From Geobacter sp. OR-1 (lineage in GTDB: Bacteria; Desulfobacterota; Desulfuromonadia; Geobacterales; DSM-12255): DNA of 64,000 nucleotides. The notes beneath the pieces are model-generated. The model was not told the DNA's origin. It ran no database searches and worked only from the letters and a program-made list of their open reading frames with translations. Below are positions 35,752-45,900 of this stretch, piece by piece (within the stretch, counting starts at the first letter, position 1; each line of letters begins with the position of its first letter). The position numbers and the translations under genes were made by a program. The stretch is taken from contig NZ_BAZF01000008.1 in the NCBI RefSeq assembly GCF_000813145.1, forward strand, positions 62,001 through 126,000, in the 5' to 3' direction.

Positions 35752-36753
35752 ATGGCAATGGCCACACTCATACCACGTACTTTCCGTACGCACAGATTAG
35801 CCCGGGTCCTCTGGCTCGGCGGCAGTGCAGCTGTTATCTGCCTGTTGCTGCTGGCCTCGCTGGTGGCAGCCCTGCCGATGTTGCTCTCGACATCATCGGT
35901 CCAGGCGATTCTCCGTCAGCAGCTGTCCAAGAGCTTTCAGCGCCAGGTGGATTGGGCCGACCTGACCCTCTCCTGGTCCGGCGGGCTGGCCCTCAAGGGG
36001 CTCAAACTCGGGACCGGGCCAGCGCCGTTGCTCAGCGGAAACGTGGGGGAAGCGATAGCCGTGCCGCGCTTCTCTTATGTCAATGGCCGCGTGCGGCTCG
36101 ATCTGCTGCTGCGTATCCGGACCGTTGCCGCCGAACTCGCCCCTGGACCGCCCGCGCCACCCAAACCTTACCAGGAGCCGCTGACCACCATTGCCAAGGC
36201 ACTGCAAAAATTTGAATCGTTGGACCGGCCGCTGCCGCTGGATCTCGGGGTAACGGTTACCATTGAGCCGATGCGGCTGCAGTACCGTGATCCGCGTACC
36301 GGACGGGAGCTGACCATGGACAAAGGCACGGTTCGGCTCGATCTCCCCTCCCTGGCGGACCGTCCGGTCACGGCAGGATTCCGCGGCAACCTGACCGTGG
36401 ACGGCAAGCGGCTGGAGGCACTGAACCTGGCGCTGGAGCTTAAGCAGCTGGTAAGTCCGGAGCGGCGCATCCGTCCGGCACGAGCTTACGTGTCAGCCAC
36501 TGCCAAGCTGCCGGGAGCCATGCTGACGATTGACGGCGGACTTAAGGAACCAGGCGGAATGCACGCCCTGCTCCGACTCGATCTGCCCCGGCTGACTGCC
36601 GCGGCCGGTCCGCTGCTGGCGCCGGCCATGCCGGCAATGCTGGGGAGTGTGGCGATTGACCTGCACGCCAGGAGCGATACAACGCACGACCTCCACGCCA
36701 CCCTGGAGCTGACCGGCTCCCGGATCGCACTGCACGGGGGGGCGACTTGGTAA
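35752..36753 (+). pseudogene. AsmA/YdbH-like protein, N-terminal part (frameshifted gene)
   Basis: Encodes 333 residues: an N-terminal membrane anchor (VLWLGGSAAVICLLLLASLVAALP) and the start of a long periplasmic repeating beta-groove as in AsmA-type bridge proteins, which carry phospholipids from inner to outer membrane. The frame stops at TAA 36751-36753, just after a run of seven G (36736-36742). Removing one G joins it in frame to the downstream reading frame that ends at 39361, giving one ~1202-residue protein; the joined sequence HGGRLGKGRIGPLEL is smooth. It is therefore one gene broken by a +1 shift: sequencing error, true mutation or slippage-controlled expression. It heads the operon with the lipoprotein and CHAT genes. 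Confidence 0.8.
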
Positions 36754-39361
36754 AGGGCGGATCGGGCCGCTGGAACTGCAGCTGCAACAGAAGGTCGCCT
36801 CCGATCATCGGCGGCAGCAGGTGCGCTTCACCGATGGCAGGCTTACTGCCGGCACGTTGCTGGATGCCTCATGGGAGGCGACCGTGGACCGGCCGGCAAG
36901 CCGGGACCGGAACCTTGCGGCAAGACTCGGTCCGGTCCGGATCGACCTCAGGCAGGGGCTGGCATTGGCCGCGCCTCTGCTGGCGCGACCGTTGCCGATC
37001 CGTGAACTGGCGGGAGAACTCCGGTTGCAGCAGCTGGAAGCCCGGTTGCAGGGGCGCACCCGGGGTGAAATCACGCTTAGCGGGCTGGGACTCGACCTTA
37101 CCCGGCTACGGCTCCCCCTGGCACAAGGAGAGCTGACCGCCACCGGAGTGAACGTTGCGGTAGAGAAGGCCACTCTGCCGCTTGAGGCCATGCAGCCATC
37201 CAGGATCGATGCTCAGCTATCCTGGGCGTCGCAGCGCTGCAGCGTTGCCGGAAAGCAGCCGGTCGTGGCGGACGGAATGAGCGGCGGTCTGCAGGTCGCG
37301 GTGAAGGAGTTGAATCTCAAGAGCCGGTCGCCGCGCAAGATTTCCGCAAAGATTGACCTGCGCCAGTCGTTCGATCTGCAGCGTCTCAGTCTAGAGCGTA
37401 CGCTGGCCGTCGATGCCCTTCATGAACAGCTCACCGCCCAGGTTTATTTACGGGATAACGGCGAGATCGAGATGACCCGGCCGGAAATGAAGTTTACTCT
37501 TGCGGCCCTGCAGGGGATCGCTGGCGGGAAAAAACTCCGGCCGCTGCCGCTCACTGCGGTCCTGACCGCCACCAATATCCGGTTGCCGGCGGCTAAAGGG
37601 GCGCGACCGTCTGTGGAACATGCCTCGGGTACGGTCACGGCAGGCGGAGCCGTGCAGCTCTCGGCCACCGGCGCACTCTCCCCCGGCCAGCAAGCCGTCA
37701 CCGACGGCACTCTCAGGATCGACCTGGACCGGGCCCTACCCCTGGCCGCGCCGTTTCTTCCCAAAGGGGTTGCCTGCGGCGGCATCACCACCCTGACCTG
37801 GAATCTGGCCGCCCTGGCCGGGCAGAAACCTCAGGCAAAGGAGAAGAATCCGCTTCGCATGGCCAGGTCTAGCCTGGGACTGATCGATCGCGGCGAGCTG
37901 ACCATGACCCTGGCGAACCGGGCGATCACCTGGCCGCTCGCCAACGGCAAGCTCACTTTAGCTGAACTGCGCACCCCCAGGCCGGTCCGGCTGGCACTGC
38001 CGGGGAAAGACGGAAAGCTCCGGCTTGAAGGGGAGCTCGCTTTTGCAAGGCTGAGCGGTCTCCCCGGTGCGGGCGCAACGCTGCCGGCGCAGAGCGGGAC
38101 ACTCTCCTTTGACGGTGAGCTGAGCGACTGGCAGAGTCTCAAGCTGCGCGAGCAATTCAAGATCCAGCCGCTCGGGCTCTCCCAGCGCGCAGATGTAGCG
38201 ATCGGCCGGCTCGACAGCCTGCTGGAACAGGAGAGCATAACCACAGCGGCGTTACTGCAGAGGCTCGACGCTACGATCATTACCGAGGCGGCAGCCGGTT
38301 TCCCTGCTAAGTTGACCCCGATTCCGGGAGGGATGGAACTCTCAGGCAAAGGAAACGCCGGCCTGCGGCTGAACCTCACTGCCGGACGCGGCCTGCGGGT
38401 CCACGCCACTGCAGCGACCCGCGACTTCGGCCTCAGGCTGAAAAACGGCACGACAATAGAGGGAATGACCGCTGATCTGCTTTTTGAACGGGACTACGCC
38501 CTGGCCCGGGGGAAGGAGACCGGCTGGACGCCGCTCTCCGCGTCCCTGGTACGGCCGCTGCCGGAGCAGAGCGGGTCGGCCGGAGCAACGGAGCTGACAA
38601 ACAGGGTCAGGGAGGACCTGCGGGGACAGGAGCACGACAGCCGCCGGTTCACGATCCGCCGGCTGGTCGCCGGCAACGGCAAGACCCCGCTGGAGCTAAC
38701 CGCCCTGGAAGGGGATCTGCTGCTGACACCCGAGGAGATGGGGCTGAGCTTCTTTCAGGCAGAGACGCTGGGAGGGACCATACGGCTGCGGGGGATGATC
38801 GACCTGAGGCCGGAGGTGCCGGCAGTCTCCGCTGCCTGCTCCTTCTCCAATCTGGAGACCTTCATGCTGCTGCCGCCCGAAGTCAGACAGGAGAGCCGCA
38901 CACAAAAGCAGGAAACGGCCGTCACCGGCGAGATTTCCCTGGACGCCCCGCTGGCGACCGGACAGCGGGCGCTGCTGGAGGGGCTCAAAATGCGGCTTAA
39001 CCTGCGCCGGATCGGCCGGGATACGCTGGAACGGGCGCTCTTCAGCCTTGATCCATACGAGCGGAACGAGCAGCTGGTGTCGCAACGGAAACTGCTGCGG
39101 AACGGCAACCTGAACTGGCTTCGGGCGGGCACCCTGGACGGGTCGTTCAGCCTGGAGGGCGAGGTCCGGGTAAAAGGGGTTAATATCACCCTTCCGCCGG
39201 TGGAGCGGATTCGGCTCGCCGATCTGCCGATCAGCAAACAGATGGCAAAGACAGTCTCCCAGGTGACGGCATTACGCAAGACGCTGGACCTGGTGCGGTC
39301 GGATACACTGCTGGTGGGACCGGAGGGAAAGATTTCCCTGGTCAGGAGGAACAATGAATAA
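36752..39361 (+). pseudogene. AsmA/YdbH-like protein, C-terminal part (frameshifted gene)
   Basis: The frame downstream of the 7-G run continues without interruption for about 870 codons. It could restart at GTG 36821 but has no ribosome binding site there, supporting one original gene. The sequence is a long periplasmic beta-rich protein with repeated 'G.L.L' strands and poor complexity in motifs, as is usual for AsmA-like/YdbH/DUF748 proteins; the last ~60 residues (NITLPPVERIRLADLPISKQ) form the C-terminal end that in YdbH would face the outer membrane lipoprotein partner. It overlaps the lipoprotein start by eight bases. Assignment to the YdbH subfamily rests mainly on this neighbourhood. 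Confidence 0.75.
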
Positions 39362-39950
39362 CGCAATGAGTTTCTGGCGATGGCTGGCTGTAATACTGGC
39401 GCTGAGCGGGTGCACCCTGGCCAAGGTGGACGTGAACGTGGTCAGCGAGCGGACCTCGCTGGAGAACCAGGTGCTCGGTACCTACAACAGCCTGAACGAG
39501 GAGTTGCTGCTGGTCGCCTCGGTGCGGGGGGTCTCCCCCACCGGCAGGATCGAGACGCCGCCGCGCCGCTCGCCTGAGCAGCAGGATGCGGTTCGGGCGC
39601 TGGAGACCATCGCCTTCCACGCCGACGACCTGGAGTCGTTCAAACGGCTCGGCTGGGTCGGCGAGAACCGGGAGGGGCTGATCGCTCCGTTCCCCCGGGA
39701 GATCCCGAAGACTCTACCCGCTGACCTGAAAGATTTCGCCACCCTTTACAACGACGCCGAATTCAGCCAGGTCATCGAAGAGGTGAACCAGTCCCGCGAG
39801 GTGCTGATGCAGCGGGTGATACAGACCAACGAGAACTTCACCAGCAAGGACCTCCCGGCAATCCGGAAGGTTTTTGCCGGCATCAACCGGCAGAACAGCA
39901 CGCCGGGCACCAAGGTCCAGGCGGATGACGGCAGCTGGGGGAGCCGATGA
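39354..39950 (+). CDS. Outer-membrane lipoprotein with YdbL (DUF1318)-like C-terminal region
   Basis: A 198-residue lipoprotein: signal peptide WRWLAVILALSGC with lipobox LSGC (Cys20). After the Cys comes a short beta-like segment (TLAKVDVNVVSERTSLEN) recalling the small lipoprotein YnbE. The C-terminal ~100 residues resemble DUF1318/YdbL: GENREGLIAPF, VIEEVNQSREVLMQRV, DLPAIRKVFAG and a final PGTKVQADDGSW. In E. coli ydbH-ynbE-ydbL encode an AsmA-like bridge, its outer-membrane lipoprotein and a periplasmic chaperone; here the last two functions may be fused. It has AGGAGG four bases before the ATG and overlaps both neighbours (eight bases upstream, ATGA downstream). Confidence 0.78.
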   Translation: MNNAMSFWRWLAVILALSGCTLAKVDVNVVSERTSLENQVLGTYNSLNEELLLVASVRGVSPTGRIETPPRRSPEQQDAVRALETIAFHADDLESFKRLGWVGENREGLIAPFPREIPKTLPADLKDFATLYNDAEFSQVIEEVNQSREVLMQRVIQTNENFTSKDLPAIRKVFAGINRQNSTPGTKVQADDGSWGSR

Positions 39951-42900
39951 GCCGGCCGATCCTGCACTCATTGCTGGCGGCCCTGCTCCTGCTTGGAAGC
40001 GGCGTTTCCCAGGCCACGACACTGGGAGATGACCTCCTGGCACCGGCAGCGCCGCGTCCCGCGCCAAGATCCCGTCCCGAAATCGCCCCCCGGCCGGTCA
40101 TCTTTACCTCCCGTTCGGTTATCTACGCCACCAGGTCCGGCGACGGCCGCTGGATCGCCACCGTGGAAAAGGGGGACGAAGGGGACGAACTCTGGCTGCA
40201 GCCGACCGGCAACTCCCCTGAACTGCCGCGGCTGCTCCTGACCAGCCCGGTACGGCTCACCACACCGGCCCTCAACAATAACGGCACCCTGCTCGCCTTT
40301 AGCGACGCCCGTGATGACGTGAAGGGTGATATCTGGCTTTTCGATCTCGCCAAAAGCGACCGGGAGCCGCAACGACTCACCGGCCCGGAATCGGCTGACG
40401 ACGCGCCGGTCTTTACTATCGACGGCGCAGCCCTTGTCTATCAGCGGCAGCTCCCCGGCGTAGACAGGCGGGAGCTGGTGCGGCTCGACTACCGTACCGG
40501 CAAAAGCAGCGTGCTGCCGGTTGGTATCGACGCCGGATTTAGCGCGCCAGCTCCTGACGGGGCCAGGTGGGTGCTGGTCTCCCGGGCGGACGACCCGGGC
40601 GGCGACCTCTGGCTCTGGAACGAACGGACCGGCGAACGGCAGCAGCTCACCGCCGGCGCCGACCGCGACCTCTACCCGGTCTGGGAAGGGGACGGCGCAC
40701 TCCTCTTCACCCGATTCGCCGCTACTGGCGAAGGGGCGGCCGGCCAGATCTTCCGTCTCCACCTCGACCGGACCGGCGACGACGGACGGCCGGCCCTCTT
40801 CCCCCTCACAGCCGGGACCCTGTCCGCAGTGGCCCCGCTCCCGGCTGGAGACAGTTTTCTCTTCGTGGGGGGACAGGGGAGCGGAGGCCAGCTCCTGTCG
40901 CTACCCGCCAGCGGAGAGATCCCGCAGCAGAGAAGCGTGACTGCCCAGTGGGAACTGGCCCAGCGGATCATCAACCGCCAGCCGCCCGATCTCCCCCATG
41001 CCCGGCTCGCTGCCTGGAGGGTACTGGCTATGGAAGAGGCTCCCTCCCGGCAAGGGGCGCTGGCCGGCATTGCCCTGGGAAGGCTTCTGGAAAGCGACAA
41101 TGATCCTGACGGAGCGGTCGCGGCCTATACCGCCGTGACCAGGCGTTCGAGTGCATTCCCGCAGGAAGCGGCGCTGGCGGAGATCGCCCGGCTCCGTGTC
41201 GCGACGGCCAAGCGCTGCGCAGGAGAGCGGGATGCTGGTATCCGCACCAGGCTGATCGGCGAAGCGCAACAAGCAATGGCTTCTGCAGCCGGAAACAAGA
41301 GTGGCGACGCTGCGGCCCGCGCCTTCATCGACGCAGGGCGGCTCCTGACCGACTTTGGTAGCGGAGCACGGGACCAGCTGACTGCCATCGGCCTTCTGGA
41401 GCAGGCAAAGGCCGTGACCGACGCGTCCCGGCTGCTGCTGGCAGAGGCCGCCTACCGGCGGGCGGCGCTTCTGGCCAGGCTTGAGAAGGGTGAAGGAGCG
41501 CTGACTGCCCTGGTGACGGTAGCCCGCGACTATGACGACCAGGAGGAGTGGGCCGAGTCCGCCATTACCGCCATTCTGGACCAGCTCGTCACCGTTGAGG
41601 CTGCAGGTCAGTCCGGCTACGCCGCCCTTGGAGAGCGGTATCGCACCGAACTCCCCCGGCTCGCCATGGGCGCCTGGAACCGGATCGGCGATCTCGCCTT
41701 TCGTGACAACGAATGGGCCAAGGCCAAGGACGCTTACCGCACCGTGCTGGAGAAATTCCCTCCGCTCCCCACTCCGACGGCCGCGGCCCGTTTTGCCCTG
41801 GCCGAGATCCTCTACCGTGAGGAGCGGTACGCCGAGGCGACAGCGCTCTACGAACAGGAGATGGCCGGCCAGGCCGAGGACGCGCCGCTCTATGGCCTGG
41901 CCAGGGCAGCCTACATCCGCAAGACTCTGGCCGCAGGCGAAAACCTGTATCGTACCGGCGAGGTAGCGGCAGCGCGGGCGGCCTTCCTCGACCTGATCCG
42001 CTACGACGGCCGCAGCATCGAGGCCCATCGCGGTTACATCAAGTCCGTCGCCTCCCAGGGGCAGGCAGAGGAGCTGCTCGGGCTGTACAACCGCCTCTTG
42101 CAACGCTATCCTGACGATCCGGTGCTCCTCTATGCGTCTGGGCTGACCGAAACCTACCTGCCGGGACAGGAGCATCTTGCCGCTGCGGACCAGCGGATTG
42201 CCAGGGCTGCCGATCGGATGCCCGAATCCGAATACCCGCCCCAGACCCGGGGCTACATTGCTGAGGTGATGGAGACCGTGCAGGGCGAGCGGGGCGGGCT
42301 GGAACGGGCGATGCAGTTATACCGCCGGGCCTGGCTACTCAACCGTGGCCGTGAGAACCCGGAGAACCGCGCCAACCTGGACCTCAACATCGGCAACATC
42401 GCCTATCTCCTCGGCAGCAACGCCACTGCCTGGAACCATTACCGCCGCAGGCTCGCCGCCGCCATCCCGTTCGACAACCCGGAGACGGAGCTGATCTTTC
42501 TGCAGCGCTATGCTGCCGTGGCCTTCCAGATGCGGGAAAAAGAGGAACCGATCACCGGCTACACCCGGGCGCTGCAACTGGCTGAAAGCCGGATCAAACC
42601 GGCGCTCCCGCTGGAACTCTCCGGCAGGTTGACCCGTCGGATCATGGAGCGGCTGTTTCAGGATAAGCTGCTGAGCGGAGCGGCAGAGAAAGCGCTGCAG
42701 GAGCAGCAGGATATCAACGCCGAACTGGAGCGACTCGGCAGCTCCGTACCGGAGGCGCCACCCTCCGTCGGCTGGGACCGCTTCGCCGAGGCCCTGCGCC
42801 AGCAGCTCAAGAGAGAGCGCGGCCTGCTTGACAATGCGGCGTCATGGCACCGGGAGGCGATGGCCCGCAGCGGAGTCGAATTGCAGGCGCTCCTGAAACG

Positions 42901-45900
42901 GGCTGAAGAGAGTCTCGCCGATGTTCCGCGCCTGGTGGAAACCGCTGCGGAGCTGCACGACCGTTTGGGTCTGGCCCTTCTTGAGGCGGAACGTTTCGGC
43001 CCGGCCCGTGGACAGTTCGACACCGCCTTTGGACTGAACAAGGGGCTCGGCCGTACCGCTAACCTGGCGGCAAACCGCCGCTCGGCGAGCATCGCCGCCT
43101 ACCGTGAAGCGCAAACCGTCTCGGGAGAGGAGCGGTTGCGGCTCCTGAGCCTGGCAAGGGACGGCTTCCGAGAACAGCTCTCCCTGATCAAGCTCTACCC
43201 GCCGCAGATGAAGAAAGCCGCCTCCCGGGGAAGCGGGCTCATCACCATCGCTGCCACCGTGGCGCTGGACAAGGGCGGGAGCACCCAGGCGGCCTACGGC
43301 TTCTCAGCTGTGCAGGAGGAGCGGCTGGCAGAGACCTACCTGGCACGAATCCTGTCCGAACTGGGCGAGCCGGCTGCAGCCGGCGAACTCCTCAAGCGTC
43401 AGCTGGAGCGCTACCCGGAGGAGAACAGCCGGATCAACGTCCGCGACCTCTATGGGGTCGGGCTCCTCACCCACCGCACCGCCCACGTCGCGTATGCCCT
43501 GAATGACCGCATCGAGTCTGCTGCCGGTTTCCGCCGCTCCACCCTGCTCTCCCTGCAAGCCGGTAATCCGGTCAGCGCCATGCTGAACCTGGTGAACTGG
43601 GGCGAGCTGACGGCTGACACCAGAGCCGCTGACCAGGTGGCCGATTTCCTCAAGCTGGAAGCAGAGACGACGCAACTGGCGAACTCATACCGCAACACCC
43701 TCCCCCCTCTGGCCCTGGCCCGCTACCACAACGACGTGGGAGTCATTCTCAGCCGCCGGGCTAACAGCCAACCGGACGATATCAGCCGGCAGGCTCTTTT
43801 GTACCGAGCGATCGAACAGTGGGACCGGGCGCTGGCAGCAGCGAAGAACCGCGAAGAGGGAAGCGAGCGCGACCGACTCCTGCTCCGCTCAGCCGCCCAC
43901 CTGAACAAGGGGACGGTACTGACAGGGCTCAGGCTTGCCGATGTCGCAGAGACGGCACGGAAGACGGCCCTTGACGACGCCCGGTCGGGCCGGGTCGACG
44001 GCTACGTTTGGAGGGCTCTGGCAGGGCTGGGGCGTTACGAAGAGGCGCTGCAGGAGCTGGAACGGTTGTCCCCGGCCGCCTACGGTGTAACACTCGGGGA
44101 GATCCGGGAGCGGTTCGCCCCACGGCTGGCAGAGCTGGCCGCATCTGACCCGGAACAGGGGTTTGCCCTGCTGGAGTGGCTGAGCGAGCTGGAACGGGTG
44201 CATATCATCGGCAAGAGCCTCCTCGCCTTGGACGATCCGGCTGTGCTGGGAGTCCTGGCAGCAGTAGCGCCGCACCTGGCTGAGCTGGACCGGCTGAATG
44301 GCCGGCTCGCCGGAGCTGCCGCCGTTGACCGGGAATACCTGGAACTGCGGCAGAGACAGGAGCAGACCCTGGTAGACGACCTCCTCGGTAAGGATCTGGA
44401 GCGGTTGCCGCCGTTCTATCGCCGTACCGGTGCGGGGCTCATACGGTTGGCTGCTGCCGCCGCGGCCTTGCAGGCGGGAGCGGAAACCAGTGCCATGCCG
44501 GAAGCCGAAGCTGCCGCTCGGCAGCGGTTCCTCGATCTGCAGCGCAGCTATCACAAAGCGTGCATCGCCGGCACGGAAGGACGCCTCTGCAGGGCCGTGA
44601 CACCGCAGCCGGCCGAAGCGGTCGACATCCTGGAAATGATGCCCGGACGGACCATCCTCCGCTTCACCCCTCTGGATGAGCAACGCTGGCTCCTCTTCAC
44701 TGTCGGCGGGAAGCCTGGGGTCCGGGCGGAGACCGTGGACATGGCCGGGTTGACGACGCGGCTGGCCGCAGTCCCGCCGGTACTGGCTGCCTATGAGGAG
44801 CCGCAGCAGTTCGGCAACACGCCGGTGGCGGGATGGGGGCTTAGCGCTACCCAGCTGCTCCGGACGCTGGAGGAGCGGCGCCCCTTCCGGCGACAGGTCC
44901 TTGACCCGGCCGGCTGGTGGCCGACAGGCGCGAACTTCACGAAACTAGCGCCGGAGCGGCCGGAAGAGCGGCTGGCGTTTGCCCATACGATGATCCTGCC
45001 GGGACGGGCCGGACTGCTTCCCCGGGTGCCGTCAGAGCCGGGACAAGGCGAGACCCAGGCTCCTCTCTGGGAAGAGACGAATGGCGTTCGCCGGCCGCTG
45101 CTGGATTTTGCTGCCGCGAACGGCCTCTCCCTGGTGATCGCTCCGCAGGCCGGCGTTGAAGCTGCTTACGGCCTCGGTCATTTGCTGACGCTGGCAGGGG
45201 TTCCGTCACTGCTGCTGTCTGACCGGTCAAGCTCGGTGCCGCCGCAGTTTGTTGCCGCCTATGGGACCGGGGCAGTCGGAACTGCGCGGGCAACCCTCCC
45301 GGCCGGCTGGCTGCTGGTTGGCGACACCGGCCCCGATGCCGCCGAAGCGGCCCGGGTCGGCAAAAGGCAGTTCATGACGTTCGGCAAGGAAGGGGTGCAG
45401 GCCCATAACAGCCATCGTTACACCGAAGCACTGGCGCTGTTCGAGAACGCCCTGGCCATTGCCGACGAAAACGTTGACCTGGCCAAGCAACGGGCCGTCC
45501 TGCACCGTTATGCCCGGGAGAGCGCCTATGCCGCCGGCGATACGGAACGGGCCATCCTGCACGCAACAGCGCTTTTGCAGCTGGTGGCAAAGGAGAAGCC
45601 TTATTCGGCGGACCACGCCGATGCTTTCTTGCGACTCGGACTCCTGCAGGGGCGGGCCGAGCGGTTCATTGAGGCGGCTGTCTCGCTCAAAGAGGCGGTC
45701 GCCATCTTCGCCGATCTCGGCTTGGCCAAGGAGCAGGCAGGGGCGCTGGCCGATTTCGGCGTGGTGATGGAAAATGCGGTGGAATACCCGACAGCCCGCT
45801 CCCTCTTCGAAGAAGCGGCCGGCATCCGCCGGACCCTGAAGGACGAGCTTCCGCTGGCCGAGCAATACCGCAACCTGGGACGGCTCCATGATCTGCGTCT

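Noticed and set aside
36821-39361. The C-terminal AsmA-like frame as an independent gene starting at GTG 36821
   Set aside because: No ribosome binding site or signal peptide is present, and the frame is open upstream to the 7-G run where it joins the N-terminal part.
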